A stretch of DNA of 64,000 nucleotides. It comes from Campylobacter blaseri (GTDB lineage Bacteria; Campylobacterota; Campylobacteria; Campylobacterales; Campylobacteraceae). Shown here one piece after another: positions 46,763 through 56,414 of the stretch. A program made the translations under genes and the position numbers. The stretch lies in NCBI RefSeq assembly GCF_013201895.1, contig NZ_CP053841.1, forward strand, positions 1,302,001-1,366,000, given 5' to 3'. The notes below the pieces were generated by a model that saw nothing but the letters and a program-made list of their open reading frames with translations, searched no databases and was not told the origin of the DNA. How positions within the stretch are numbered: position 1 is the stretch's first letter; the number at the start of each line of letters is the position of its first letter.

Positions 46763-47935
46763 TTATTTATTTAAAACTTTTTTTGTAGTCGATATTTTAC
46801 TATTTGAAAATTCAACCACATCTTTAATTATCAGTTTTTTTATCGCTAAAATGAAATTTTCCATAAACTCATAATCAATTTCTTCTTGTTCTTTAATTGG
46901 TAATTTTATAAATTTATCTTTAACAACATTCCAACCGCCTAATTTATTTTTGTAAGAATAAATTGGTAAATTTGTTTTTTTATTTATAGAAGTTACTAAA
47001 AATAAATATTTTTTTGAAGTGATTTCCTTTAATTTTTGAAATTTTATAGCATAAGCATCGGATAAAACTGTAAAATCTCTTGATTGATAATATGCCTTAT
47101 ATACATCACTATTCGAAGGTATTGAAATCACATTTTTTAAAATTGTTGCTCCTTCTCTAGGTGCAAAATAATTTAATCCTTGATTTTGAAAACTTGATGT
47201 TAAACATGGTAAATTATATTTTCCAGTTTCTTCTTGGGGTAATTCTTTAGCTTTATAAGGTAATTTATTTGTTTTTATTCTTGTGAATAAATCTCCTATT
47301 CTAAAATCTTTCCACTTAATTTCTTTGTTCTCAAAATCTTTTAAAGCTTGCCTTTCTTCCTTAGTCAATTTATAATCTTTAAGTCCTGTTACGCTCAGGT
47401 ACGCCTCTAGCTCTGCTATATGCGTAGCCTCTAGCTCTGCTATATGCGTAGCCTCTAGCTCTGCTATAAATTTTTCCATAAAGGAAAAATTTATAGCCCC
47501 ATTTTCACAAATGGGGAGCTGTATTTTTATTATTTTTATTGTGTCAACAGTAGAACCTACACCCCAAGATAACCTACTTAATGCTTTTTGAAAGCATGCA
47601 GTTATATATTGCATAATTTTTTCATTTTGATTTTTAAACTTAGGTTTTAATATTTTTACTTTATTTCCTGTAAAAAATTTTTGTTTTTGATAAAAAACTG
47701 AAAATGTGTCTTGTGCAAATGATAATGTATTGGCATCGTTTGTGTATTGTTCATCTTCAATAATATATCCTCTGACCCCATTTTGTCGTGTTGTTCTAAC
47801 AACATAAGGAAAACTTCCTTTAATTTGATTTTTAAAAATATTTTCAAGATTATTTGCATGATATATCTTTTTACTAGAAGCGACTTCAAACAAATCTCTC
47901 AACAAAAACTCACCCCACTTAACACTTTGTAGCAT
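46763..47935 (-). CDS. Specificity subunit of Type IIB (BcgI-like) R-M system
   Basis: A 390-aa S-type subunit: target recognition domain 1 (about 1-150), a helical spacer with the repeat IAELEATH (about 155-180), target recognition domain 2 (about 205-345) and a second helical spacer (EEIDYEFMENFILAIKKL) that mirrors the first (INFSFMEKFIAEL). It reads the bipartite target for the R-M protein encoded upstream. The spacer repeat is made of 24-bp tandem DNA units that can change length in frame. Its start is 18 bp after the partner gene's stop. Confidence 0.85.
   Translation of the reverse strand: MLQSVKWGEFLLRDLFEVASSKKIYHANNLENIFKNQIKGSFPYVVRTTRQNGVRGYIIEDEQYTNDANTLSFAQDTFSVFYQKQKFFTGNKVKILKPKFKNQNEKIMQYITACFQKALSRLSWGVGSTVDTIKIIKIQLPICENGAINFSFMEKFIAELEATHIAELEATHIAELEAYLSVTGLKDYKLTKEERQALKDFENKEIKWKDFRIGDLFTRIKTNKLPYKAKELPQEETGKYNLPCLTSSFQNQGLNYFAPREGATILKNVISIPSNSDVYKAYYQSRDFTVLSDAYAIKFQKLKEITSKKYLFLVTSINKKTNLPIYSYKNKLGGWNVVKDKFIKLPIKEQEEIDYEFMENFILAIKKLIIKDVVEFSNSKISTTKKVLNK
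47403..47468 (-). repeat. 24-bp tandem repeat in the specificity gene
   Basis: 2.75 perfect copies of a 24-bp unit (47403-47426, 47427-47450, 47451-47468) encode IAELEATH repeats in the spacer helix between the two recognition domains. Confidence 0.95.
47463..47497 (-). repeat. 15-bp perfect inverted repeat inside the specificity gene
   Basis: Arms 47463-47477 and 47483-47497 are perfectly complementary with a 5-nt loop, immediately beside the tandem repeats. Confidence 0.85.
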
Positions 47936-47952
47936 TTTGTTAAGTGGGGAAT

Positions 47953-49992
47953 CTATTTTCCCAAGCTATCATCTTCCTTATTGTTTTTAAGTAGATTTGA
48001 TACTTCAAAGGCTAAGTAGTCTGCTACTGTCTTTTTAAAATCTTCTAGTTTTGGTCTTGTATCTATTGGAGATGATTTATTCCAGTCTGCCCCATTTTTA
48101 GGATCTATGGTATCTTCGTAGTATTCTTCTTCTGTAAATATCTTTAATTTGCTTTTTCCAAACAATACCAAATTTACCAACTCATCATATCTTTCTTTTG
48201 CTCTGTCTGTATCTACTAAATTGTTACTTGCTTTTTTTCTATTGCTTCTTGTGTATCCGTCATTGGAAAAGTCTATAAATTTTACTATATTATCTTTATG
48301 GTGGGCTTCTGATACCCTAAATACATATATATAAGTTTGTACACTAGATTTACCTATAAACAAATCAATAGGCATTTTTATACTAGCTAGCAATGTATTT
48401 TTTTTAAGTATTCTTTTATTATATTCTATTGCCTTGCCGCTGCCTGCTGAATTTTGTATAATAATGGCTGCATAGCCCTTGTTCATCATAGATAGAGCTT
48501 TTTCTACAAATACCATACCATTGCCATCTGCTGAATAAGGAGGATTTAAGATAAAGGCTGTAGCTGGAAAATCCTTATCTTCTTTACCAAAGCCATACTT
48601 GCCATCAAAGTCTGTTAGGGAATTTTTATTTAAGATATTAGAAGAACCATCTCCCATCATAATCATATTTAAAATTGCTAACATATAAACATTTGACAAA
48701 ACTTCCAATCCTAATAATTGTTCTGCTTTGATCGTTAATTTTCTTTGCTCTAATTCATCTGAAGATTTAATATGTTCTTTCGCATCAATTAACATTTCAT
48801 TCATTGCAGCTACTAAAAGCCCTGCGCTTCCAGTAGCAAAGTCCCAAACATAAGAATTTCTATCTACTCTAGCCAACTTAACCAATAACTTTGCAACATA
48901 TGATGGTGTTAAAACGACATCATTTAATTTATCTTGCGAAAAGCCTAACCATGAATACATCTCATTAAACAATTTTCCTGTAAAATCTGTAGTAAGTCCG
49001 ATTTTATAATAAATTCCTAAATCATCCACTATTTTGGTAAAGACCCTTTTTAGCTGACTTTCTCCATTTACTGGCTTATTAATATTTTCCGTTGTCAGTG
49101 TGTTTTGCAGTGTTCTAACTATCATATCTTTTTTAGTTTGCGGTAATTCTTTTTCTTCTAGAAAAGAGTTTATTTTCCTTAAAATAATATCGCCATCCAT
49201 ATTGCCAATTTCTTTTGATGATTTTAACTCTTCTTTTTCTAAAGGACTAACTTTATTAGATATGCCAAGAGTTGCCATAATTGAGGCAGCAACTAGATAA
49301 ACCCTATCGTTTTCACTAAGTCCTTTTTCATCTTTGTATATATCATTATTAAGCTTAACTAAACTAGCATTTATCTCTTTTTCTTTCTTTTCTCTTATAC
49401 GCTCTAGTTCTTCTTGACTTAAACTTAATTCTTCTAGTTTTTGTGTGAAATCATCAAAGTTTTCTCTTTTTAAAAATGACAGGTCTGTATATTTGTCAAC
49501 TTCTTGCCCTATACCTAAGTTTTTCTTTGATACATAATAAACCCCTATTTCGTGATGGAGTTTATCATTTATATCCTTATAGCCTGTAACCCCAATTGCT
49601 ATTACTTCTGTGTAACTTGTATAGTGTAAAATAGCATTTGCATAGTGAATTGCACCATTTACTGCATAAGAATTTATATTTCTATAATTGGGTTCATTTT
49701 TTGTATTTGTATTTTCTACTTGACCATTTATATCAAGTTTTACAAGTTTATCTTTGTAGCCTTTGTACTCAATTAAAACTGGATAATAGTTCATTTTGCT
49801 ATTTTGAAGTAAAATTTTTGCATCAGGACGGTTTCCCCCCTTGCCTCCATTTTTTGAAAAATATTCATTTAAAGCTTTATCTATTTCATCATTTAAACTT
49901 TCTTGCTCAAGTTTATAGTCTAGATTATATGTTTTCAACCACCAATTAACCAAATCTGCAATATTTGGCTCAACAGATTTTGTTTTTGCCAT
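47953..49992 (-). CDS. Type IIB (BcgI-like) restriction-modification protein
   Basis: A 679-aa fused nuclease and N6-adenine methyltransferase. The N-terminal part has a PD-(D/E)xK signature (RPDAKILLQ with D57; LIEYKG with E75 and K77); the middle is helical; the methyltransferase follows with LTPSYVAKLL (361-), SAM motif DFATGSAGLL (384-393) and NPPY (483-486). There is no separate HsdR helicase gene, and the sizes of the two proteins match BcgI A and B, so a Type IIB system cutting on both sides of its site is inferred. The start is preceded by GAGGATAAGAG. Confidence 0.85.
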   Translation of the reverse strand: MAKTKSVEPNIADLVNWWLKTYNLDYKLEQESLNDEIDKALNEYFSKNGGKGGNRPDAKILLQNSKMNYYPVLIEYKGYKDKLVKLDINGQVENTNTKNEPNYRNINSYAVNGAIHYANAILHYTSYTEVIAIGVTGYKDINDKLHHEIGVYYVSKKNLGIGQEVDKYTDLSFLKRENFDDFTQKLEELSLSQEELERIREKKEKEINASLVKLNNDIYKDEKGLSENDRVYLVAASIMATLGISNKVSPLEKEELKSSKEIGNMDGDIILRKINSFLEEKELPQTKKDMIVRTLQNTLTTENINKPVNGESQLKRVFTKIVDDLGIYYKIGLTTDFTGKLFNEMYSWLGFSQDKLNDVVLTPSYVAKLLVKLARVDRNSYVWDFATGSAGLLVAAMNEMLIDAKEHIKSSDELEQRKLTIKAEQLLGLEVLSNVYMLAILNMIMMGDGSSNILNKNSLTDFDGKYGFGKEDKDFPATAFILNPPYSADGNGMVFVEKALSMMNKGYAAIIIQNSAGSGKAIEYNKRILKKNTLLASIKMPIDLFIGKSSVQTYIYVFRVSEAHHKDNIVKFIDFSNDGYTRSNRKKASNNLVDTDRAKERYDELVNLVLFGKSKLKIFTEEEYYEDTIDPKNGADWNKSSPIDTRPKLEDFKKTVADYLAFEVSNLLKNNKEDDSLGK

Positions 49993-50098
49993 CTCTTATC
50001 CTCATTATTTATATATTTAGTTTTTGATATTATAGCAATTTGTAGAATTATTTTATATTGTTTATAGAATTTGTTTATTTTTAAGTTAGTGTAAGTAT

Positions 50099-50168
50099 AG
50101 ATGTCCTTGCTATTTTAAATGCACTAAGACCATATATTTATAGTAGTTCTTTAATAGAAAATTCATAG
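50099..50168 (+). pseudogene. Remnant of a P1B ATPase 3' end
   Basis: The frame encodes DVLAILNALRPYIYSSSLIENS and a stop. VLAILNALRPYIYS is identical in protein to the end of the ATPase gene at 46640-46682, but the DNA differs at several silent positions. It lies beyond the R-M genes and has no gene body. Confidence 0.7.
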
Positions 50169-50188
50169 CCAAATTTGGCTATGAATTT
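50159..50188 (-). terminator. Palindromic terminator
   Basis: A 30-nt perfect palindrome (AAATTCATAGCCAAATTTGG and its complement) lies 5 nt after the stop of the DUF4198 gene and also covers the end of the ATPase remnant. It can serve both strands. Confidence 0.65.
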
Positions 50189-50192
50189 TAAA

Positions 50193-50951
50193 TTATTTTA
50201 CTTCAAAAATTAAAGTAGTTTTGTCTTGATAAGTTTCGCAATCTTTATCATTTGTAGGATTTTTAACTACGCTTTTTAGGTACCAAAGTCCCTTTTTTAA
50301 AGGTCTAAATTCAAACTCTCCATTTAAATCAGTTTTTGCAAAAGCAGCACTTGCCATATCATTACTCGCATATCCGCCATAACTTCCAAAAACTTCTGCT
50401 TGCTTAACGGCTTTTCCATTTAGTGTAAGTTTAAATTTAAGAAGTTTACCCTCTTTAATATCTTTTAAACTATCAAACATAGGAGTTATCTCAAGTCCTC
50501 TATCTAAAGTTTTTGATATGATTTTTCCATCACCCCCATCAACAGAAATAAGGGCTTTTCCTTGCATAGTAGCTATTAAGCAGAGCTCTACATCTTTGGC
50601 ATCTTTTCTAGTCTTACCCATTGCCCACTCGCCATTAGCTGTTTTTATCCAAGGGGTAGCTTTATAATAGGCATTTAAAAGATAAGCCCCTTTAGATAAC
50701 TTATCTCCTTCATAATGATACGCTTCTTCGCCCACTTGCTTTAAAGATAATGTTTCTTTTTCTCCTATAACTTTTACAGGCTCAAAAAGAGAAACTCTCT
50801 CATCAGCAATTTTTTCAGGGGCTGGAAAGTGATGACCATATATCATATCAACATTTAATTTTTTATCTTGAGTTCCCCAAACCCATAAATCATGGGCAAA
50901 CAAAGAACTTGCCAAAGTAGTAACCAAAACTACAACACCAATTTTTTTCAT
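50193..50951 (-). CDS. Periplasmic DUF4198 protein
   Basis: A 252-aa secreted protein with signal peptide ending SSLFA and a mature start HDLWVWG. The DUF4198 (NikM/CbtA-like) domain covers the rest, with a C-terminal Ig-like module (KTDLNGEFEFRPLKKGLWYL). DUF4198 proteins usually accompany Ni, Co or Fe transport. A free N-terminal His after cleavage is a potential metal ligand. It is distant from, but related to, the DUF4198 gene at 56746. Confidence 0.82.
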   Translation of the reverse strand: MKKIGVVVLVTTLASSLFAHDLWVWGTQDKKLNVDMIYGHHFPAPEKIADERVSLFEPVKVIGEKETLSLKQVGEEAYHYEGDKLSKGAYLLNAYYKATPWIKTANGEWAMGKTRKDAKDVELCLIATMQGKALISVDGGDGKIISKTLDRGLEITPMFDSLKDIKEGKLLKFKLTLNGKAVKQAEVFGSYGGYASNDMASAAFAKTDLNGEFEFRPLKKGLWYLKSVVKNPTNDKDCETYQDKTTLIFEVK

Positions 50952-51041
50952 TATTCTCTCCTAGCATATTAAATTAATTTTTGAATTATATATCAAAGAT
51001 TAATAATTGTCAAATTCATTATTGTAGTTGTAATTATAAAT

Positions 51042-52061
51042 TTATCCCATAGGATACATAAATTCTTTTTGCACTTCTTCGCACTCATGCATAATCTCTT
51101 CACTTAATTTTATATCACTGGCTTTTAAAATTTCATCTAATTGCGGGGAATTTCTAACTCCTATTATCGTACTTGCAACAAACTCAAAACTCTTACTCCA
51201 TGCAATAGCCAAAGTAACTACACTCATATCATTATTTTTTGCTATTTGTATATATTTCTTAGTAGCCTTTAAGCTCTTTTCATTGATAAATCTATTAGTC
51301 ATAGCTTTTTGCCTAGCTTCACTATTTTTGTTATACTCATAAAATCTTGAATTTTTAGGAAATGTTCCATCACAATACTTACCACTAAGAACCCCTCCAG
51401 CAAGCGGAGAGTAAGGAAGTAGTGAAATTTGCTCTTTTTTGCAAACATTGGCTAATTCATCTAAAAATCTAGGGTTATTTAGTGAAAAATTGTTCTGTAT
51501 AGATTCAAATCTTGCTAAATTTTTAAATTTAGCTATTTCATTAGCTTTTGTAAGTCCATAAGCACTATCGTTACTAGTTCCTATGTATCTTACTTTACCA
51601 CTTTTTACTAAGATATCCATAGCCTCCATACTCTCTTCTAATGGAACTATAGTATCAGGCCAATGAATTTGATACAAGTCTATATAATCAGTTTTCAAAC
51701 GCTTAAGTGAACCTTCTATAGCTCTTACTATATGGTGTCTATCAATAGCAGTAAGTCCAAATCTAACAGGAGGAACAAACCACCCATTTGCTGCTCCTGC
51801 AACTTTGCTAGCTATAATTATAGAATCTCTTGGTTTGTCTTTTAGCCACTCCCCTATAATGCTCTCAGTAACCCCAACTGTATTACTTTTAGGTGGCACA
51901 GGGTAAATTTCAGCAGTATCAAAAAAATTTATACCACTATCATATGCTTTATCCATTATTTTAAAGCTCTCTTCCTTAGAACTCATAGCTCCAAAAGTCA
52001 TAGTCCCTAAGCATATAGAAGTAACTCTAAGTCCACTTCTTCCTATATATCTATACTCCAT
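51042..52061 (-). CDS. Aldo/keto reductase
   Basis: A 339-aa NADPH-dependent oxidoreductase of the AKR superfamily (Tas/YajO-like). It starts MEYRYIGRSGLRVTSICLGT and has FDTAEIYP (catalytic Asp and Tyr), SKVAG (Lys) and DLYQIHWPD (His), then the cofactor segment ASTIIGVRN. Its substrate is unknown. The next gene upstream ends 2 bp before it. Confidence 0.92.
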   Translation of the reverse strand: MEYRYIGRSGLRVTSICLGTMTFGAMSSKEESFKIMDKAYDSGINFFDTAEIYPVPPKSNTVGVTESIIGEWLKDKPRDSIIIASKVAGAANGWFVPPVRFGLTAIDRHHIVRAIEGSLKRLKTDYIDLYQIHWPDTIVPLEESMEAMDILVKSGKVRYIGTSNDSAYGLTKANEIAKFKNLARFESIQNNFSLNNPRFLDELANVCKKEQISLLPYSPLAGGVLSGKYCDGTFPKNSRFYEYNKNSEARQKAMTNRFINEKSLKATKKYIQIAKNNDMSVVTLAIAWSKSFEFVASTIIGVRNSPQLDEILKASDIKLSEEIMHECEEVQKEFMYPMG

Positions 52062-52063
52062 AT

Positions 52064-52876
52064 TTATCCTTTAATTAGTTCTAAAACCATTTTTATACTT
52101 AGCACAAATGGTAATAATGCAAAAATTTTCTTAACATTTTTAGATGGTATTTTGTGAATCAACTTTACCCCCAAAGGTGCTGTAAAATAACTAAAAAATG
52201 ATATAAAGAAAAATGCAACTAAATTTACATAGCCAAGATTATAATCACTTAAAGTTGTAATGCTTAATCCATTAAAGACATACCCTATAGCCCCACCTAT
52301 AGAAAGTGCAAACCCAACAGCAGAAGATGTGCCTATCGCTTTTTTTACATCAACCCCTTGCCATGTTAAATAAGGAACCGTTAATATTCCACCACCTATA
52401 GAAATAATGGCTGATACTAATCCTATAAAACCACCAGAAAAAAGCTGTACAATATTTGGTAAGATATGCTCTTTATTATCCAAAGAGTTTTTAGAAAAAA
52501 ACATTCTTATAGATGAGTAAAACATAAATACTGAAAATAATATAGCAAGATAGATAGAACTTATCTTAGATGCCACAAAACTACCTAAAAATGCACCTAT
52601 TATAACACCTGGAACTATCATTTTAAACAATCCCCAATGAACTGAGTTTCGTTTATTGTGTGCATTAAAGCTTGAAAAAGTTGTTACTATGATTGAAGCC
52701 ATACTACTTCCTAATGCTAAGTGCATGATAAGATCTGGCGATATGCCTTTTTTTAAAAATATCCAAGCAAGAATAGGAACCATAATGCCACCTCCACCTA
52801 TACCAAACATACCAGCAACAATACCCACAAACGACCCAAGGGCTGAAAAAAATAACATAGTTTGAATATCTAGCAT
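52064..52876 (-). CDS. TSUP (TauE/SafE) family permease
   Basis: A 270-aa inner-membrane protein with about eight helices and two copies of the family motif: GIVAGMFGIGGGGIMVPIL and SIGGGILTVPYLTWQG. TSUP proteins move sulfite, sulfoacetate or related anions; the substrate here is unknown. It is co-transcribed with the aldo/keto reductase. Confidence 0.9.
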   Translation of the reverse strand: MLDIQTMLFFSALGSFVGIVAGMFGIGGGGIMVPILAWIFLKKGISPDLIMHLALGSSMASIIVTTFSSFNAHNKRNSVHWGLFKMIVPGVIIGAFLGSFVASKISSIYLAILFSVFMFYSSIRMFFSKNSLDNKEHILPNIVQLFSGGFIGLVSAIISIGGGILTVPYLTWQGVDVKKAIGTSSAVGFALSIGGAIGYVFNGLSITTLSDYNLGYVNLVAFFFISFFSYFTAPLGVKLIHKIPSKNVKKIFALLPFVLSIKMVLELIKG

Positions 52877-52946
52877 ATTTCTGCCTTTTTAAAAATTATA
52901 TAGATTTTATCAAATTTTTTATATAATTTTACAATAAAGGAGATAA

Positions 52947-53291
52947 ATGCTAGGCATAGATATAGTTAAAATTTCAAGAATAAGCAATTTAAAAAACAAA
53001 TATGGTAACAAATTTCTACAAAAGATATTAAATAGTAATGAAATTTCTTTAATAAAATCAGATAAAACATTAGCAGGCTTTTATGCAGCAAAAGAAGCTG
53101 TTGCAAAAGCTCTTGGTGTAGGAATAGGAAATGATTTTAGTTTTTTAGATGTTGAAATTTATAAAAATGAAAGAAACGCACCAAAAATTAAATTCTCCAA
53201 CAAAATAATAGAAAAATTTAATATAAAAAATTCAAGTCTTAGTATAAGCCACGATGGAGATTTTGCCATCGCAGCTGTAATTATAAACTAG
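52947..53291 (+). CDS. acpS: Holo-[acyl-carrier-protein] synthase
   Basis: A 114-aa AcpS that attaches phosphopantetheine to ACP. Motif MLGIDIVKI (catalytic Asp) and [13 protein letters not shown] (Glu and Lys) are intact; the length is standard. Its stop touches the convergent small gene. Confidence 0.95.
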   Translation: MLGIDIVKISRISNLKNKYGNKFLQKILNSNEISLIKSDKTLAGFYAAKEAVAKALGVGIGNDFSFLDVEIYKNERNAPKIKFSNKIIEKFNIKNSSLSISHDGDFAIAAVIIN

Positions 53292-53504
53292 TTATTTTGG
53301 TAAATCTAAGGCAAGAATTCTTTTTTTATCAATTGGACTAAATTGACTAATATATTCATAAGCCTCTTCATAGTCATCATCAGTATAACTTGCAACTCTA
53401 GTCATTAGTTCATAAAGCTCCTCATCATCCATATTATCAAAGTCTTTATATTCTTCTATAACCTCTAAAAGGTATGCCTCTAGCTCTAATTCATCATATG
53501 TCAT
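53292..53504 (-). CDS. Small acidic hypothetical protein
   Basis: A 70-aa very acidic helical protein (MTYDELELEAYLLEVIEEYK...). The start at 53504 is chosen because GGAG lies at the right distance; a longer frame to 53561 has no such site. No family is recognised. Convergent with acpS. Confidence 0.65.
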   Translation of the reverse strand: MTYDELELEAYLLEVIEEYKDFDNMDDEELYELMTRVASYTDDDYEEAYEYISQFSPIDKKRILALDLPK

Positions 53505-53687
53505 TTTTATCATCTCCAAATAAAATTTTTGAACTATATCAAAAAATAATAATTTTTTCAAGCATTTGTTAAAAAATTACTATTATTTTATTTTTGATAT
53601 TGACTATCTAATTTATATTTCTATAAGTTTTTATGTGCTATTATTGCCACATAATTAAATAATAGTTATCAATATTAAGGATATTTT

Positions 53688-53912
53688 ATGGGTTTAAATA
53701 GCTGTAAAAGCGGAAAAAGATATATAATCAAAAATATCAATGCAAAAGGAAAGCTTTTTTACAAGCTTTTAGATATGGGTTTTATAGATGGTGCTATGGT
53801 AGAAGTTGTAAGAGAAGCCCCTTTATACGACCCAATGGAATTAAAAATTCACAATTACCTAATTACTCTTAGAAAAAGTGAAGCAACCCTAATAGAAGTA
53901 GAGGAAGCATGA
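53688..53912 (+). CDS. feoA: Ferrous iron transport protein FeoA
   Basis: A 74-aa SH3-like protein that assists FeoB. It shows the FeoA pattern: L-x-x-M-G-F (LLDMGFIDGAMVEVVREAPLYDPMELKIHNYLITLRKSEA). It overlaps feoB by 4 bp. The upstream 126 bp is AT-rich; I see no firm Fur box there. Confidence 0.94.
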   Translation: MGLNSCKSGKRYIIKNINAKGKLFYKLLDMGFIDGAMVEVVREAPLYDPMELKIHNYLITLRKSEATLIEVEEA

Positions 53913-56347
53913 AAACTAAAATTGCTTTAGCCGGACAACCAAATTGCGGCAAATCAACCATTTTTAATATGCTTAGTGGCATAAAGCAACACATTGCAAA
54001 CTACCCAGGTGTTACAGTTGATAAAAAATCAGGATTTTTTTCGTACAAAGATTTAGATATTGAGATGGTTGATTTACCAGGTACCTACTCTTTTAGCTCA
54101 TACTCCTTAGAAGAAAGAGTTGCAAAACAGTTCATACTTGAGGAAAGCCCAGATCTTATAATAAACATAGTAGATGCTTCAAATTTAAAAAGAAATTTAT
54201 ATCTTACTTTTCAGCTTCTTGAGATTGGAAAACCACTAATTGTTATATTAAATATGGCAGATGTCGCAGAAAGAAGAGGCATTAAAGTAGATGTAAATCA
54301 AATTTCACAAATGCTTAATTGTCCTGTTATATTAGCTAGTGGTTTTAAAAAGACAGGAAAAAATGAAATTTTAGAAGAGATTTATAGAATAAGTAATACA
54401 AAAGATGAATATAGTGAATTTAGAATCAACTACGAAGAGCTTGAGCCAAGCATAAGAATAATCAAAGAAAAAATAACAAAAGATTATAATATTAACAAAA
54501 GATGGCTTGCTATAAAAGCCCTTGAGGGTGACAATTTTATAATTGAGCAATTAAGCAAAGATATAGAAAATATAAAAGATGATTTAAAACATGAGCTTGA
54601 ACATTTTGAAGCTATATTTAATAAAAATATCCAAAGCTTTTTAGCTGCTATGAGATATGACTCTGCTGAAGTTGTTTTTTCAAAATCAGTAAAAGAGACT
54701 AAAAAAGATGAATTAACCCTAACAGATAAAATGGATAAAGTTATACTAAATAGATGGCTATCTTTTCCTATTTTATTTCTAGTTATAGTTACAATTTATC
54801 AACTTGCAATCGTATATGGATATCAGCTTACAAACTACACATGGCCATATTTAGCTGCTATTAAAAACTTTGCTTCTAGTATTTTACCAGCTGTTGATAT
54901 AGCACATGTTCCTATGATAACAGACTTTGGAATTTGGATAGTAAATAGTCTGAATGCACTTTTAAACTATCTTCCTATATTTTTCATACTTTTTGCACTT
55001 ATTGCAATTTTAGAAGATGTTGGATATATGCCTAGAATGGCTTTTATTTTAGATAGAGTTTTTAGAAAATATGGCTTACATGGTCAATCAACTCTTCCTT
55101 TAGTTTTAGGTGGAGCTTTTGTTGGAGGATGTGCTGTCCCTGGAGTTATGTCAACAAAAGGAATTGCTGATGATAGAGCTAGGATGGCAACTATTTTTAC
55201 AGTTCCACTTATGAACTGTTTAGCCAAAGTACCATTTTATACCTTGCTTTTAGGGGCATTCTTTCCAAACCAAATGAGTATAATGATGTTTTTTATATCT
55301 ACTATTACAATTTTTACAGCACTTATAATATCAAAAGTCATAACCTCAACGATCTTAAAAACAAGAGAAACAGCCCCTTTTGTAATGGAGCTTCCAACAT
55401 ACAATTTGCCTACATTTAAAGGTGTTTTAATAAGAGCAGTTGAAAGAGTTTGGCAATACATTAAAAAAGTTTGTACAATTGTCTTAGCAGTTGCTGTTGT
55501 TTTATTTGTAATGCTTCAATTTCCTGGTCTTAATAAAGAAGAGCAAGCTAAATTTGACAAACAAGAACAAACAATACTTAAAAAATTTGATAAAGATATC
55601 TCTAAAACTGCCTATCATGATAAATTTCAAAACAGAGAAAATGTGGCAGAGCTTTTAAATTTTTATAGTGATTATAGAGCTAAAAAAATGGCTGGAAGTA
55701 GCACTGCTGATGAAGAGTTTATGAAAAAAAATGAGTTTTTATACTCAATAGTTAGAGCAAAAACTAAAGATGAAAAAACTATAAATAGAGCTTTGAGAAA
55801 TTTAGACAGAGGAAGAAATAGAATTTTAAGAGAACAAAAAAGCATTAGGATTGAAAACTCACTTCTTGGAATGATAGGAAGATCGTTAGAGCCGATAAGT
55901 AAATTTGCTGGATTTGACTGGAAGATAAATGTAGCCTTTTTAAGCTCTTTTGCGGCTAGAGAGTCAGCTGTTGCAACACTAGGAAGTATATATGAAAGTG
56001 GAAAAGCTGAAAACCAAAGAGCAGAAGAGGCAATGAGAGAAAATAGTGGCTATACACCTCTTCACGCAGCTGCTATTATAATATTTATGCTACTAACTCC
56101 TCCATGTATTGCAACTATGGTTGTAGTTAAATTACAGGCAAATAGTTATAGGTTTATGATTTTATCTCTATTTCTGCCTTTTGGTTTAGCAATGCTTATG
56201 GCAACTATTGTATTTAGTTTAGGAACTATTTTTAATATAAGTGGATTTAGTGCGATGAGTATATACTATGCAGTAGTAGTCTTGATTGCTATTGTATTAG
56301 GTTTAATTCCAGAAAAAAGGATAAATTGGAAAGGTGGTTTAAAGTAA
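53909..56347 (+). CDS. feoB: Ferrous iron transporter FeoB
   Basis: An 812-aa inner-membrane Fe(II) importer. The N-terminal G domain has GQPNCGKST (8-16), DLPGTYS and NMAD; the membrane core has two Gate motifs (GGAFVGGCAVPGVMSTKG; FAARESAVATLGSIYES). A charged soluble insert of about 100 residues (about 555-655) between helices is long but seen in other epsilonproteobacterial FeoB. It heads the 10-kb iron locus. Confidence 0.97.
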   Translation: MKTKIALAGQPNCGKSTIFNMLSGIKQHIANYPGVTVDKKSGFFSYKDLDIEMVDLPGTYSFSSYSLEERVAKQFILEESPDLIINIVDASNLKRNLYLTFQLLEIGKPLIVILNMADVAERRGIKVDVNQISQMLNCPVILASGFKKTGKNEILEEIYRISNTKDEYSEFRINYEELEPSIRIIKEKITKDYNINKRWLAIKALEGDNFIIEQLSKDIENIKDDLKHELEHFEAIFNKNIQSFLAAMRYDSAEVVFSKSVKETKKDELTLTDKMDKVILNRWLSFPILFLVIVTIYQLAIVYGYQLTNYTWPYLAAIKNFASSILPAVDIAHVPMITDFGIWIVNSLNALLNYLPIFFILFALIAILEDVGYMPRMAFILDRVFRKYGLHGQSTLPLVLGGAFVGGCAVPGVMSTKGIADDRARMATIFTVPLMNCLAKVPFYTLLLGAFFPNQMSIMMFFISTITIFTALIISKVITSTILKTRETAPFVMELPTYNLPTFKGVLIRAVERVWQYIKKVCTIVLAVAVVLFVMLQFPGLNKEEQAKFDKQEQTILKKFDKDISKTAYHDKFQNRENVAELLNFYSDYRAKKMAGSSTADEEFMKKNEFLYSIVRAKTKDEKTINRALRNLDRGRNRILREQKSIRIENSLLGMIGRSLEPISKFAGFDWKINVAFLSSFAARESAVATLGSIYESGKAENQRAEEAMRENSGYTPLHAAAIIIFMLLTPPCIATMVVVKLQANSYRFMILSLFLPFGLAMLMATIVFSLGTIFNISGFSAMSIYYAVVVLIAIVLGLIPEKRINWKGGLK

Positions 56348-56414
56348 ATAGTTATTAATATTTACTTTATAAATATATAATGAAAATTGATATTAATTAT
56401 AATAAGGAGGAATT

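Noticed and set aside
47403-47497. CRISPR-like repeats
   Set aside because: The tandem units have no spacers, are in frame in the specificity gene, and no cas genes are present. No CRISPR array was found in the window.
53562-53687. Fur box upstream of feoA
   Set aside because: The candidate around AATAATAGTTATCAATATT matches only one half of the consensus well; I could not justify calling it.
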